Part shown: in pieces, positions 29,155 through 38,890 of the stretch
Numbering within the stretch: position 1 is the first letter of the stretch
How the letters are laid out: the number at the start of each line of letters is the position of its first letter
NCBI GenBank assembly: GCA_003818205.1
Contig: RPRQ01000037.1
Span: 1 to 46,565, forward strand
DNA: 46,565 bases
Source: Bacteroidales bacterium
GTDB taxonomy: Bacteria; Bacteroidota; Bacteroidia; Bacteroidales; Tenuifilaceae
Direction of reading: 5' to 3'
Translations under genes and position numbers: made by a program
Notes under the pieces: model-generated
Databases searched by the model: none
What the model saw: the letters and a program-made list of their open reading frames with translations, nothing else
What the model was told of the DNA's origin: nothing

Positions 29155-29305
29155 GTTTTATAGACTTTGTGAATATCAAAACCTCTTTAAATAAGTCATC
29201 TAATTTAGCATATCTAATTAAATTTTCATGCAATAATCTTTTTTGGCTATATTAACGTTTTCTTTTTTAAGCAAAATTTCTCAAATGTTCATTAATATTT
29301 TAGCA

Positions 29306-32300
29306 ATGAAAGCATTAATAAAGCAGGTGTTTAGAATAAATATTGTCGTAGCAATTTCGTTATTAACACTCATTTTTGTTCTTATAACCCCATCGCTAAG
29401 GGCGCAAGAAATAAAATACACTTCGGCAAATGATGATTGGAACTCCGACTCACTCGGGAATCATAGAGTCGTTGTTCGTTTTGATGGGAAAACAGAAGTT
29501 GCAAAGGTTTTAGTTGAATGGAGGAGGAGAGACTTTGAACCCGAAAAGAAAAATATCATTGTAGAGGATGCTCAAACGCATAAAAGGGTATTCAATGTTA
29601 AGAGAGGATTAATTAACCGAGAATTTGGTGAGGTTTATTTCCAACCCACATCAGGAGCGGGCAATTACTTTATTTACTATCTACCCTACAAAGCATCGGG
29701 TCGATCGAACTATCCAAGAAATACTTACCCTGAATTTATTGAGACTGCCGATGCTAATTGGCTGTTTTCTACAAAAGAACTATCAAATATCGTTGAGGCA
29801 AAGGTTGTTGAAATACAGTCAATTGATGAGTTGAACAGCTTTTACCCCATGGAGGTGATTGCAACATCCTCCGAAATTCAAGCCTTGTCGGAAAAATATT
29901 TCGATAAACCATTTATAGTTTTCCCCGAGGATAGATTGCATCCAATTAAAATGGTGAAGGACTTACCGCAACGATGGATGTTTTCTGGACCAAAGAGTTC
30001 GTTTGAAGGTGAGGCTTGTAAAGACGAGTATTTTGCATTTCAATTTGGGATTTATGCCATTCAGGATATAAGGGATATTAAGGTTAGATTTTCAGATTTA
30101 AAGACCGCTACCGGAAGATCGATTTCATCCGATCGATTGAATTGTATTAATACCAATGGCGTTAACTGGGATGGTAAACCTCTAATTAAAAAGGTTAATG
30201 TCTCATCCGGACTGGTACAAGCCTTTTGGTGCGGTGTTGATATTCCTAAAGATGTTGAATCGGGCATGTATAAAGGGACTGCATCAATATCTATCGATAA
30301 TAGCTTTTCAAAGGATATAGAGATGACCATTAATGTTGCCAATGCAATATTAAGCGATGGCGGTGCTAATGAGCCTTGGAAGCAAACACGATTGAAATGG
30401 CTAAACTCAACCATGGCTCAGGAGAATACAATAATTCCACCCTATATACCACTCGTTGTAAAGGGTAAGACTATTAGTCTGCTTGGAAGAAAGGTTGAGT
30501 TGAATAATGATGGGTTTCCAAAAAATATTCAGGCATTCTTTACCCCTGAAATGACCTCTTTCTCAGATAGACCTAAAAGTGTTATCAATCAACCGATTCA
30601 GTTTGTTTGTAAGGATGATAAGGCAAACGTTGTGGTATGGAAGAATAGAGGAGTGAAATTTACTGAGACTACAGCAGGAACGGTATCGTGGGAAGCCGTG
30701 AATTCATCTGCAGCAATGCAGATGAAAGTGAATGCTTCCTTGGAGTTTGATGGGTTTATATCGTATAAAGTTGCTATTACAGCATTGGGTGATATTACGC
30801 TTTCGGATATCAGAATGAATATTCCAATGAGCCCTGATGCCGCCAAATATATGATGGGACTTGGATTAAAAGGTGGATATCGACCCGAGAAATTTGATTG
30901 GAAATGGGATGTTGCAAATAAAAATCAGGATGGTGCTTGGATTGGCGATGTGAATGCAGGGCTTCAATTCTCATTAAGGGCAGAGAACTATGTGCGTCCA
31001 TTGAATACAAATTTTTATCTGCAAAAACCTCTTAATCTACCACCATCATGGGGAAATGATGGGAAAGGTGGTGTAAGCATATCAAAGAAAGATAACTCTG
31101 TAATAATTAGTAATTACAGCGGTAAGCGAACGATGAAAAAGGGTGAAACCCTTTACTTCAACTTCACATTGATAATTACTCCATTTCATCCAATCAGCAC
31201 CGATTTTCAGTGGAGTAATAGGTTCTATCATAAGTATAGCCCAATAGATACTGTGATTGCACGTGGATCAACAATAATAAATATTCATCACGCAAACGAA
31301 ATTAACCCTTACATCAATTACCCTTTTATTGCCCATAAAAAGATGAAGGATTACATTGATGAGGCGCATTCCAAAGGATTAAAGGTTAAGATTTATAATA
31401 CGGTTAGAGAGCTATCAAATCGAGCATATGAAACTTTCCCGTTACGAAGTTTGGGGCATGAGATCTATTCACCAGGAGCAGGAGGAGGATTTTCTTGGTT
31501 GCAGGAGCATGTGGGTGAGGATTATATCGCTGCTTGGTTTGTGCCTGAGCTCAAAGATGCAGCGATTATCAACAGCGGAATGAGCCGTTGGCACAACTAC
31601 TACGTTGAGGGGATGAACTGGTTGGTAAATAATGTTGGAATCGATGGGCTATACCTCGATGATGTGGCTTTCGATCGCACAACGATGAAGCGTATCAAAA
31701 GAGTTCTTACTCAGAACGGACACCCCGGAATCATCGATCTTCATTCGGCAAACCAGTACAATACCAGGGATGGGTTTATTAATAGTGGTATCCTCTATAT
31801 GGAGCACTTCCCCTACTTAAACCGCTTATGGTTTGGCGAATATTTCGATTATAACAACAATTCGTCAGAGTTTTTCTTAACAGAGGTTAGCGGAATCCCA
31901 TTCGGGTTAATGGGCGAAATGCTAGAGGGTGGAGGAAACCCATGGCGAGGCATGGTTTACGGTATGACCAACCGAATGCCATGGACTGAGAATAGCGATC
32001 CAAGACCGATTTGGAAGGTTTGGGATGATTTTGGTATCAATGAAAGTCAAATGATTGGCTATTGGGTTGAGAGTTGTCCAGTGAAAACGAATCGGAAAGA
32101 TGTTCTTGCAACAGTGTACAAGAAAAACGGTTCAAGCCTAATTTCCATTGCTAGCTGGGCGAATGAGGATGTGGCGGTTCAGTTAAATATCGATTGGAAG
32201 GCATTAGGAATTAATCCCACCAAAGCAAAACTTGTTGCACCTGAGGTGAAATCATTCCAGCAATCATTCACCATAAAACCGAATGATTCTTTTAGCGTAC

Positions 32301-32338
32301 CCAAGGGGAAAGGGTTCTTGTTGATATTGAAAGAATAA
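29306..32338 (+). CDS. Predicted secreted glycoside hydrolase of the GH123/DUF6067-like type
   Basis: Encodes about 1,010 residues from ATG 29306; upstream TTG 29243 and ATG 29285 are less likely because the signal peptide (about 1-34, ending LRAQ) starts here. The middle contains FEGEACKDEYFAFQFGIYA, reminiscent of the N-terminal domain of GH123-type proteins. The later barrel-like part has GIDGLYLDDVAFDRTTMKR (about 778-796), with acidic residues that look catalytic, and LTEVSGIPFGLMGEM. I recognise a DUF6067-like architecture but no characterised relative. It is divergent from the GH3 gene. Substrate is unknown; an N-acetylhexosaminide is one possibility. Confidence 0.6.
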   Translation: MKALIKQVFRINIVVAISLLTLIFVLITPSLRAQEIKYTSANDDWNSDSLGNHRVVVRFDGKTEVAKVLVEWRRRDFEPEKKNIIVEDAQTHKRVFNVKRGLINREFGEVYFQPTSGAGNYFIYYLPYKASGRSNYPRNTYPEFIETADANWLFSTKELSNIVEAKVVEIQSIDELNSFYPMEVIATSSEIQALSEKYFDKPFIVFPEDRLHPIKMVKDLPQRWMFSGPKSSFEGEACKDEYFAFQFGIYAIQDIRDIKVRFSDLKTATGRSISSDRLNCINTNGVNWDGKPLIKKVNVSSGLVQAFWCGVDIPKDVESGMYKGTASISIDNSFSKDIEMTINVANAILSDGGANEPWKQTRLKWLNSTMAQENTIIPPYIPLVVKGKTISLLGRKVELNNDGFPKNIQAFFTPEMTSFSDRPKSVINQPIQFVCKDDKANVVVWKNRGVKFTETTAGTVSWEAVNSSAAMQMKVNASLEFDGFISYKVAITALGDITLSDIRMNIPMSPDAAKYMMGLGLKGGYRPEKFDWKWDVANKNQDGAWIGDVNAGLQFSLRAENYVRPLNTNFYLQKPLNLPPSWGNDGKGGVSISKKDNSVIISNYSGKRTMKKGETLYFNFTLIITPFHPISTDFQWSNRFYHKYSPIDTVIARGSTIINIHHANEINPYINYPFIAHKKMKDYIDEAHSKGLKVKIYNTVRELSNRAYETFPLRSLGHEIYSPGAGGGFSWLQEHVGEDYIAAWFVPELKDAAIINSGMSRWHNYYVEGMNWLVNNVGIDGLYLDDVAFDRTTMKRIKRVLTQNGHPGIIDLHSANQYNTRDGFINSGILYMEHFPYLNRLWFGEYFDYNNNSSEFFLTEVSGIPFGLMGEMLEGGGNPWRGMVYGMTNRMPWTENSDPRPIWKVWDDFGINESQMIGYWVESCPVKTNRKDVLATVYKKNGSSLISIASWANEDVAVQLNIDWKALGINPTKAKLVAPEVKSFQQSFTIKPNDSFSVPKGKGFLLILKE

Positions 32339-32344
32339 AAAACT

Positions 32345-32416
32345 ACGGAGGCACAGAGCACAGAGTAAAAATTTAGAAGGATTTCTTTTTTCCCTCCGTG
32401 ATCTCCGTGTCTCCGT
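32345..32416. repeat. Interspersed palindrome after the DUF6067-like gene
   Basis: ACGGAGGCACAGAG (32345-32358) can pair with 32403-32416 at 12 of 14 positions. The same words occur at 22782-22848. It is probably one member of a dispersed intergenic repeat family and may act as a terminator. Confidence 0.55.
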
Positions 32417-32444
32417 GGTGAATTGTATTAAAGATTAGTCAAAT

Positions 32445-33161
32445 ATGATAAACTCTAAGATTCGCATAATATTTATATGGATAACCCTCTTCAGCATTGC
32501 AATGGCTTTCCTCGAAACCTCCGTTGCTGTTTACTTGCGCAAGCTATATTACCCCGGAGGCTTTGATTTCCCATTAAAAATTATGGATAAGGATATCATG
32601 ATTGTTGAGATATTTAGGGAGTTAGCAACGCTGATAATGCTTTTGGGTGCAGGCTTTATCGCAGGTAGAAACAGAACTGAGAAGTTTGGCCTGTTCCTTT
32701 ACAGCTTCGCTGTTTGGGATATATTTTATTACATCTTTTTAAAGGTTATCCTCGATTGGCCACCAAGTATAGTGACTTGGGATATTCTTTTCCTAATACC
32801 AACAACTTGGGTTGGACCCGTTATTGCCCCCGTAATTGTTTCTGTTGCTATGATTGCTTCTGCGATTCTAATTTCAAAATCGACTAGCAATAATATCCAA
32901 ACTAAAATCAATCTAACCGAATGGCTGCTACTGATTGTAGGCTCAATAATTCTGGTTATAGGGTTTACTTACGATTACATTCGATTTATGCTGGAGTACT
33001 TTAGCTTTGCAGAGATATTTACTCCTTCAAAGATTCAGGCTTTAATGGCCAAAGCATTGCTTTATGTTCCCCAATCTTTTCCTTGGTTGATATTTATTGC
33101 TGGAATGGGGTTAATTCTTTTTGGAATGAATTTGTTCTACTTAAGGAATCTCAAAAAATAG
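32445..33161 (+). CDS. Hypothetical multi-pass membrane protein
   Basis: Encodes 238 residues with six or seven hydrophobic segments, the first at about 6-30 and the last at about 213-232. I do not recognise the family. Conserved-looking features are LETSVAVYLRKLYYPGGF (about 24-41) and several prolines and tryptophans in TM4, which suggest a compact integral membrane protein. No catalytic or transport motif is evident. It stands alone between the glycan locus and the Memo gene. Confidence 0.7.
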   Translation: MINSKIRIIFIWITLFSIAMAFLETSVAVYLRKLYYPGGFDFPLKIMDKDIMIVEIFRELATLIMLLGAGFIAGRNRTEKFGLFLYSFAVWDIFYYIFLKVILDWPPSIVTWDILFLIPTTWVGPVIAPVIVSVAMIASAILISKSTSNNIQTKINLTEWLLLIVGSIILVIGFTYDYIRFMLEYFSFAEIFTPSKIQALMAKALLYVPQSFPWLIFIAGMGLILFGMNLFYLRNLKK

Positions 33162-33173
33162 AACTGTAATTCC

Positions 33174-33205
33174 TTGGTAATTTTATCGTTTATTGAATAA
33201 ATTTG
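33174..33205 (+). promoter_or_regulatory. Bacteroides-type promoter upstream of the Memo-AMMECR1 gene
   Basis: TAAATTTG at 33198-33205 matches the -7 consensus TAnnTTTG exactly, and TTG at 33174-33176 lies 21 bases upstream, as expected of a -33 element. Palindromes overlap and follow this site. It would drive the gene starting at 33282 or 33375. Confidence 0.5.
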
Positions 33206-33247
33206 ATTCAATGTTGTTTAGCTAAACGATATTGAAATTTGATTCAA
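33193..33247. promoter_or_regulatory. Cluster of three palindromes at the promoter
   Basis: TTGAAT and ATTCAA (33193-33211) form one dyad overlapping the -7 box. GTTTAGCTAAAC (33216-33227) is a perfect 12-bp palindrome. TTGAA and TTCAA (33232-33247) form a third. The first and third are related and share AATTTGATTCAA. The layout suggests two operator sites around a central palindrome; no regulator is identified. Confidence 0.45.
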
Positions 33248-33281
33248 GAGAATCAGAGAATTACCTGAAGATACAAATGTT

Positions 33282-34820
33282 ATGGTGAAGCAAATCCTAA
33301 GGTTATTCATAATATTGGGAATATTAAACCCAATAAACTCTTGTAGAAGTCAAGATTCAGATAAAATAAAGACTATGATTGATCGTAATCCGACTGTTGC
33401 AGGGTCTTTCTACCCTTCCGATAGAAAGGAGTTATTAAGGGTTATTGAGAACTACTTCAATCAGGTAAAGCAAACTATTTCTCAGCAACCATTGGCAATT
33501 GTTACCCCTCATGCAGGATATGTGTTTTCGGGAGAGGTTGCTGCTGCTGCGTTTGGGCAAATTGATAGGAATCGAAAGTTCAAGCATATCTTTATCATTG
33601 CCTCTAGCCATACCATGTACTTCGAGGGGGTTTCGGTTTATTCGCAGGGCGATTTTATCACTCCGCTTGGAAAATTAGAGGTTGGTGGGCTCGCCGAGGA
33701 ATTAGCTAACAGGTATAGCTTCATTCATAACGACCCACAACCTCATGTGCAGGAGCATAGCATAGAGGTTCTACTTCCTTTCCTTCAGTACTGGCTAAAG
33801 AACTCTTTCACAATCATTCCAATAATTATCGGAGGTCAATCGCAAAGCGTTTGCAAGAACCTCGCCGATGCCCTAGCTCCCTATTTCAATGAGGAAAACC
33901 TTTTTGTTGTAAGTAGCGATTTTTCTCATTACCCAAATAGCGTTGATGCTGCAATTTCTGATGGATTAATGGCAGATGCAATCCTTGCCAATTCATCATT
34001 AACCTTTATGAAAACTAAATTTACCCAGGAGAGCAAGGGGATAGCCAGTTTGGCTACTGCCATGTGTGGCTGGACATCGATGCTTACGTTGCTGAATATT
34101 ACTGAGGGTAAGAATGATATAACCTATAAAAAAATTCTTTACAAAAACTCGGGCGATGCACCGTTGTACGGCGATAAAAGCCGTGTTGTTGGTTATCATG
34201 CCATTTGCGCGGTTAAATCGGAGGCAATAGCGGATGAATCAAAATTCTCGCTTAGCGAGGATGAAAAAATAGAATTGCTTAAAATAGTTCGAAGAGCCAT
34301 TCAGCAATATCTTCGTAATGGAAAAGTTGATGATTTGGATATGAGTAAGATGCCCTCGAATCTGTTGGTTAATACAGGAGCATTTGTAACGCTCAAGGAG
34401 CATGGTCGGCTAAGAGGATGTATCGGCCGTTTTAACCCCGAACAACCCCTTTATAAGGTTGTTCAATCGATGGCTATCGCAGCTGCTACGGAGGATTATC
34501 GGTTTACGCCCGTTAAATTGGCGGAAGTTTCGGAGTTAGAGATTGAAATATCGGTGCTTACTCCTTTGAGGTTAGCCAAGTCTATTGATGAGATTATTCT
34601 TGGTAAGCATGGTATCTATATCAAGAAAGGAGGGCGTTCGGGTACATTTTTACCACAGGTTGCTATTGAAACGGGATGGAGTTTAGAGGAGTTCCTTGGT
34701 CATTGCGCACAGGATAAAGCCTCCATAGGATGGAGCGGTTGGAAGGATGCTGAGATTTATACCTATGAGGCAATCGTAGTTGAGGAAAGAGAGTTTAAGG
34801 ATAAATTACAAAAGGATTAA
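33282..34820 (+). CDS. Memo-AMMECR1 fusion (AmmeMemoRadiSam proteins B and A)
   Basis: Encodes 512 residues from ATG 33282. Residues about 32-310 are a Memo-like domain related to extradiol dioxygenases: NPTVAGSFYPSDRKEL, TPHAGYVFSGEVAAAAF, VQEHSIEVLLPFLQYW and SSDFSHYP. Residues about 330-512 are an AMMECR1 domain with the signature RLRGCIGRF. In many prokaryotes these two accompany a radical-SAM enzyme; none lies in this window. The first 31 residues look like a lipoprotein signal with Cys21 (NPINSC), which would export a normally cytoplasmic protein. A second ATG at 33375 would give the usual start MIDRNPTVAGSFYP. The biochemical role of the system is not settled. Confidence 0.85.
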   Translation: MVKQILRLFIILGILNPINSCRSQDSDKIKTMIDRNPTVAGSFYPSDRKELLRVIENYFNQVKQTISQQPLAIVTPHAGYVFSGEVAAAAFGQIDRNRKFKHIFIIASSHTMYFEGVSVYSQGDFITPLGKLEVGGLAEELANRYSFIHNDPQPHVQEHSIEVLLPFLQYWLKNSFTIIPIIIGGQSQSVCKNLADALAPYFNEENLFVVSSDFSHYPNSVDAAISDGLMADAILANSSLTFMKTKFTQESKGIASLATAMCGWTSMLTLLNITEGKNDITYKKILYKNSGDAPLYGDKSRVVGYHAICAVKSEAIADESKFSLSEDEKIELLKIVRRAIQQYLRNGKVDDLDMSKMPSNLLVNTGAFVTLKEHGRLRGCIGRFNPEQPLYKVVQSMAIAAATEDYRFTPVKLAEVSELEIEISVLTPLRLAKSIDEIILGKHGIYIKKGGRSGTFLPQVAIETGWSLEEFLGHCAQDKASIGWSGWKDAEIYTYEAIVVEEREFKDKLQKD

Positions 34821-34842
34821 ACAAGAATAATTATCGAAAAAT

Positions 34843-35232
34843 ATGCCACTTGTTCGAGTTGAGATTGAGAAGGGTTTTAGCCCCGAATACAAAAAAGCGT
34901 TGCTCGATGGGGTTCATCGAGCATTGGTTGAATCAATTAAAATCCCCGATGATGATCGGCGGCAAAGGCTTTACGAGCTGGATGCTGATCATTTTGAGCA
35001 TACAGGGCGAAGCAATCATTATACCATTATTGAGATTACCATGTTTATGGGTCGATCGAATGAGGCCAAGAAAAAACTTTACCGAACAATGGTTGATCTG
35101 CTAACGATAAACCCTGGAATACCGAGTAATGATATTACGATTATTATCCACGAACCATCACTTGACAATTGGGGGGTTAGAGGTGGTTACCCTGCAAGTG
35201 AGTTGGATTTAGGATTTAATATCAAGGTTTAG
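34843..35232 (+). CDS. Tautomerase-superfamily protein
   Basis: Encodes 129 residues. After removal of the initiator methionine, Pro2 (MPLVRVEI) would be the N-terminal catalytic base typical of the 4-oxalocrotonate tautomerase/MIF fold. Two beta-alpha-beta units are visible, joined near residue 60, as in the longer tautomerase group. It follows the Memo-AMMECR1 gene by 22 bases and probably shares its transcript. The physiological substrate is unknown. Confidence 0.8.
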   Translation: MPLVRVEIEKGFSPEYKKALLDGVHRALVESIKIPDDDRRQRLYELDADHFEHTGRSNHYTIIEITMFMGRSNEAKKKLYRTMVDLLTINPGIPSNDITIIIHEPSLDNWGVRGGYPASELDLGFNIKV

Positions 35233-35275
35233 GTTAAGTTTCAAAAATTATATATTCAGAATTCTTAACTCTCTA

Positions 35276-36199
35276 CTACTTCTTCTTTGCTAGATTATAG
35301 TAATAATCAGCCTTTTCCTTATTCTCGTATCGGATAAAAATATTTCCAAGAAATGTGGCATAACGGGATTTTGGATCGAGCTGGTAAAGGCGCAAAAAGT
35401 AATCCCTTGCAATTCTATAGTTCTCAAAGTACACCTTATATGCAGCGAGAAGCTGTTGGTATTGCTTGTCAGTTTTATTTGCCTGATAGGCTTTCATCTC
35501 CTTGACATAGCTATTCTCCGCTAGATAGTAGTGTTTTTCCGCAAAATGCTCTATTGCATCAATGCTGTTAGCATCTAATTTTAGGATTTGACCTGCAATT
35601 TTATCGAGTTGATTCTTGTAGTTCAGCTGCTTGCAAACCTTAAAGTATGCAGCAAGTAGTTTTAGCTCATTTTGAGCATTGCTATCAAGTAAAGGCCAAA
35701 GTTTGTAGGCAGATTCCCAATTTTCGCTTCTTACATAAGCAGAGAATAGCTGTTTTTGCATATTTTTAATTTCTTCTCCTTGGGGGTACTTTGTTATATA
35801 GGTATCAAGGTTGGTAATCTCTTTCGAGAGATTATCCTTTTCCAGGAATGCTTTTGCAAGAATTATATAGGTCTTTTCGGTTGCAATGGGGTAGCGTTTC
35901 GCTATTTCAAGGTATTGAATCGTTTTATCGGTTAACTTCAGCTCCCAGGCGGCAATACCTGCGTTTTGATATATGGTGCTATCAACCCGTTTATTCTGAC
36001 TCTTCTTTATCTCAATCACATCTTCGTAGAGACTGAGCGCTTTTTGGAAATCGCTAGTACTATAGGCAGCGTTTGCTTCCTGTTGCTTTTGAATGCTGTT
36101 ATCTTGTTTCGCTTGAGGTACTTGTTTTGTTGATGTACAACTTATGAAAATAATAGCTGCAGCTGCTGCAATTACAATTAGCTTATTTGATTTGATCAT
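35276..36199 (-). CDS. TPR-repeat lipoprotein
   Basis: Encodes 307 residues. A lipoprotein signal ends at Cys21 (IFISC). The remainder is helical and contains degenerate tetratricopeptide repeats, for example AAYSTSDFQKALSLYEDVIE (about 44-63) and ARDYFLRLYQLDPKSRYA. It is probably a scaffold in the periplasm or at the inner face of the outer membrane. No enzymatic motif is present. It lies on the same strand as the SpoIIE phosphatase gene upstream, with a hairpin between them. Confidence 0.75.
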   Translation of the reverse strand: MIKSNKLIVIAAAAAIIFISCTSTKQVPQAKQDNSIQKQQEANAAYSTSDFQKALSLYEDVIEIKKSQNKRVDSTIYQNAGIAAWELKLTDKTIQYLEIAKRYPIATEKTYIILAKAFLEKDNLSKEITNLDTYITKYPQGEEIKNMQKQLFSAYVRSENWESAYKLWPLLDSNAQNELKLLAAYFKVCKQLNYKNQLDKIAGQILKLDANSIDAIEHFAEKHYYLAENSYVKEMKAYQANKTDKQYQQLLAAYKVYFENYRIARDYFLRLYQLDPKSRYATFLGNIFIRYENKEKADYYYNLAKKK

Positions 36200-36253
36200 A
36201 TTCGACTTTCAATTTTTGAGGTGGCAAAGTTAAAATAAAAATCAAAAGTCTTA

Positions 36254-36275
36254 TCATGCCTTTGGCAAGGCATGA
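36254..36275 (-). terminator. Hairpin after the SpoIIE phosphatase gene
   Basis: TCATGCCTT (36254-36262) and its complement (36267-36275) form a 9-bp stem with a 4-base loop. Read on the minus strand it is followed by moderately T-rich sequence. It lies 93 bases beyond the stop of the phosphatase gene. Confidence 0.55.
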
Positions 36276-36367
36276 ATAATGAGAAGTTGAATGTAGGTCT
36301 TTTTTAAGAAAATATTAAGGTCTAATGCGATATTGATTTTTTAATCATTCACTTTTCACTCTCATTG

Positions 36368-38890
36368 CTATACTCGAACACCCATTACCAGAATATCATC
36401 AACCTGTTCATGATGCCCTTTCCAATCCATATGAGCATTATGGATAATCGTCTTTTGTTCCTCCATCGATTTGCCGTTAATTTGGAGCAGCATTTCCTTG
36501 AACTTTTTCGACATGAACTTACGCCCATCAACGCCACCGAACTGATCGGCATACCCATCGGATGAAATATAGAATGTGTCCCCGCTTTGAAGGGCAATTT
36601 CATTGTTGGTGAAAGGCATGTGGTCGTTCATGTGAATGGCAATAGGCATTTTATCGGCTTTGTACTCAATCAACTCGCCGTTTCGAATCAGGTAAAGCGG
36701 ATTGTAAGCCCCTGCCCATTCAAGCTTCATCTCGTTGGGGTCGAAAACGCATAGCGAGATGTCCATACCATCCTTGGCTTCGTCACGCTTTCCGGTTTGG
36801 GAGAGCGTATGCTTAACATGGTCGCGAAGATAGTTAAGGATGCTTGCAGGTTCCATAATCCCTTCCTTGTTGACTATTTCGTATAGGAACGATACGCCCA
36901 ACATGCTCATAAATGCTCCCGGAACACCATGCCCTGTGCAATCGGCAGCAACGATAACAATTTTGCCACCCCTTTTACTAAGCCAGAAGAAGTCGCCGCT
37001 AACGATATCCCTTGGAAGGTATAGCACAAAGTGCTGTGGTAGCGTTTGTAGTAAAATCTCATCGGAGGGGAGTATCGCTCTCTGAATCCGACTTGCATAG
37101 CGAATACTATCGGTGATCTCCTTTTTCTGAAGGGTGATGAGCTCGTTCTTTTCCTCAAGGATCCTATTCGCTTTTTGTTTCTCCTTAATCATCTTCAAAA
37201 GAAGAAGTGCAACGAGCAGAATTAATACAGCACCTATTATTGCTCCGATAATGGTGAGTTTTTGCCTTTTAATTAATGAGTCCTGAAGGTTTAAGGTTAG
37301 ATCCTTCTTTTCAGTTTCGTATTTGGTCTGCATTTCGGTAATGGCCTTTTGGCTCTTTTCGGTAAAGATTTCATCCTTTATCTTAACTGCTAATTTATTG
37401 TAATCAAGAGCTTTCTGAATTTCGCCAACCTTTTCGTATAATTTCGATAATCTATTATAACAATAACGCTCAGTATCTTTAATCCCAAGGTCTTTAGCCA
37501 TTTTAGCGCACTCAAGAAAATAGGTTTCAGCTTGAGCGGTATTCCCTTGGTTGGAATTACTTTCGCCCAAAGAGTACAGTGCATTAACCTTCTCGTAAGG
37601 AAGGTTATGCTTACGAGCTAGTTCAAGAGCTTCGTTAAGGTATTTATTAGCACGACTCCAATCTCTTGCCCAGTTGTAGGTTGCCCCCAAATTAATATCA
37701 ACATTTGCAATTTGAGCCTCGTCCTGAGTATCCTTAAATATTTCGAGCGATTTATTGTAGTACTCAAGTGATTTCTCGAATGATACCAATATTGTTTTGC
37801 TTGGTAGTTTTTTTAAAGACTCTTCCCATCCTTCACCGTATTGTGCAACAAAATTGTTTGTGGCAAGCCTTGAGTAAACATTTGCAATGTTTTGAAGGGA
37901 TCGTCCCACCTCAGAACGGGAGTTTAAGGATTGAAAAATTTCTAACGATCTTTTGTAATACTCAAGTCCTTTATTGTAGTTGGTCTCATTATCTTTAACT
38001 GCTAACGTGCTTTGAGATAAGTTTTCGTAAACCATTCCAATACCGTTGCAGGATTTAGCAATCCCTTCGCTATTTCCAATCCTCTCAAATGTTTGAAGTG
38101 CTTTTTGGAACTGTTCGAGTGCGAGTTGATAATCGCCAATACTTATACAGGTTCCTCCAAAGTTCAAATAGGCTATGGCCAAAGCATAAGGATCATTAAT
38201 AGACTCTCTTATTTTAAGTGAATTGGTATAGCAATCAATCGATTTTTGGTAGTCTGCCATGTCGTAGTACAATCGTCCTATTTTATTATATGTGTTTGCT
38301 ATATCTGATTGATTGCCAATAGTTATTCTTAACTCCAGCGCTTTGGTAATAAGCGCTAATGCAGAATCGGCATGCCCTTTTTTGTCGCAAATTATCCCTA
38401 GAATGAAATAGGCATTGGCTTGATGTTTTATACTATCCTTTTCGGTTGCTAATTTTAAAAGTTGGTTTGATATCTTTTTTGATAATTCTAATGAATCAAG
38501 GTCTAAATAGAATTCAGAAATCCCCTTTAATGCCCTGAATCTTCCAAAGATGTAATTGGATTTATCACTAATTTCTAAAGATTTATTGAATCTTTCTATT
38601 GCTTTAATATTATCGGGTTGACTGCTATAAACAAAACCTAAATTATACTCAGCATCGGATTTCGCCTTATCATCCAATTTTTTTGACAGATCAACGGCGT
38701 CTTTGGCGTATTCTATTCCTTGGGGATCGTTTTCCTTTAATTCAGATAGTTTAAATAGAATTTGGAGTTTATCGTATCCTTTCGAATCCTTTAATAAATT
38801 TCGAAGGCTATCAACTTTATCCGTTTGAGCAAATGCTACAAGCGTGAAAAGCAGAATGCTGAGTGTTAGATATGTTTTTTTTAAGAGCAT
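36368..38890 (-). CDS. TPR sensor with SpoIIE-type PP2C phosphatase domain
   Basis: Encodes 840 residues. A signal peptide (about 1-21) is followed by many tetratricopeptide repeats (about 25-520), a membrane helix (about 544-566), a short coiled coil (EKQKANRILEEKNELITL) and a SpoIIE/PP2C domain (about 600-840). The phosphatase carries the expected metal-binding acids in DFFW, ADCTGHGVPGAFM, SSDGYADQFGG and VDDILVMG. Such proteins usually dephosphorylate an anti-sigma-factor antagonist or act in other partner-switching control. The extracytoplasmic TPR array probably senses protein partners. No matching kinase or antagonist gene is nearby. Confidence 0.9.
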   Translation of the reverse strand: MLLKKTYLTLSILLFTLVAFAQTDKVDSLRNLLKDSKGYDKLQILFKLSELKENDPQGIEYAKDAVDLSKKLDDKAKSDAEYNLGFVYSSQPDNIKAIERFNKSLEISDKSNYIFGRFRALKGISEFYLDLDSLELSKKISNQLLKLATEKDSIKHQANAYFILGIICDKKGHADSALALITKALELRITIGNQSDIANTYNKIGRLYYDMADYQKSIDCYTNSLKIRESINDPYALAIAYLNFGGTCISIGDYQLALEQFQKALQTFERIGNSEGIAKSCNGIGMVYENLSQSTLAVKDNETNYNKGLEYYKRSLEIFQSLNSRSEVGRSLQNIANVYSRLATNNFVAQYGEGWEESLKKLPSKTILVSFEKSLEYYNKSLEIFKDTQDEAQIANVDINLGATYNWARDWSRANKYLNEALELARKHNLPYEKVNALYSLGESNSNQGNTAQAETYFLECAKMAKDLGIKDTERYCYNRLSKLYEKVGEIQKALDYNKLAVKIKDEIFTEKSQKAITEMQTKYETEKKDLTLNLQDSLIKRQKLTIIGAIIGAVLILLVALLLLKMIKEKQKANRILEEKNELITLQKKEITDSIRYASRIQRAILPSDEILLQTLPQHFVLYLPRDIVSGDFFWLSKRGGKIVIVAADCTGHGVPGAFMSMLGVSFLYEIVNKEGIMEPASILNYLRDHVKHTLSQTGKRDEAKDGMDISLCVFDPNEMKLEWAGAYNPLYLIRNGELIEYKADKMPIAIHMNDHMPFTNNEIALQSGDTFYISSDGYADQFGGVDGRKFMSKKFKEMLLQINGKSMEEQKTIIHNAHMDWKGHHEQVDDILVMGVRV

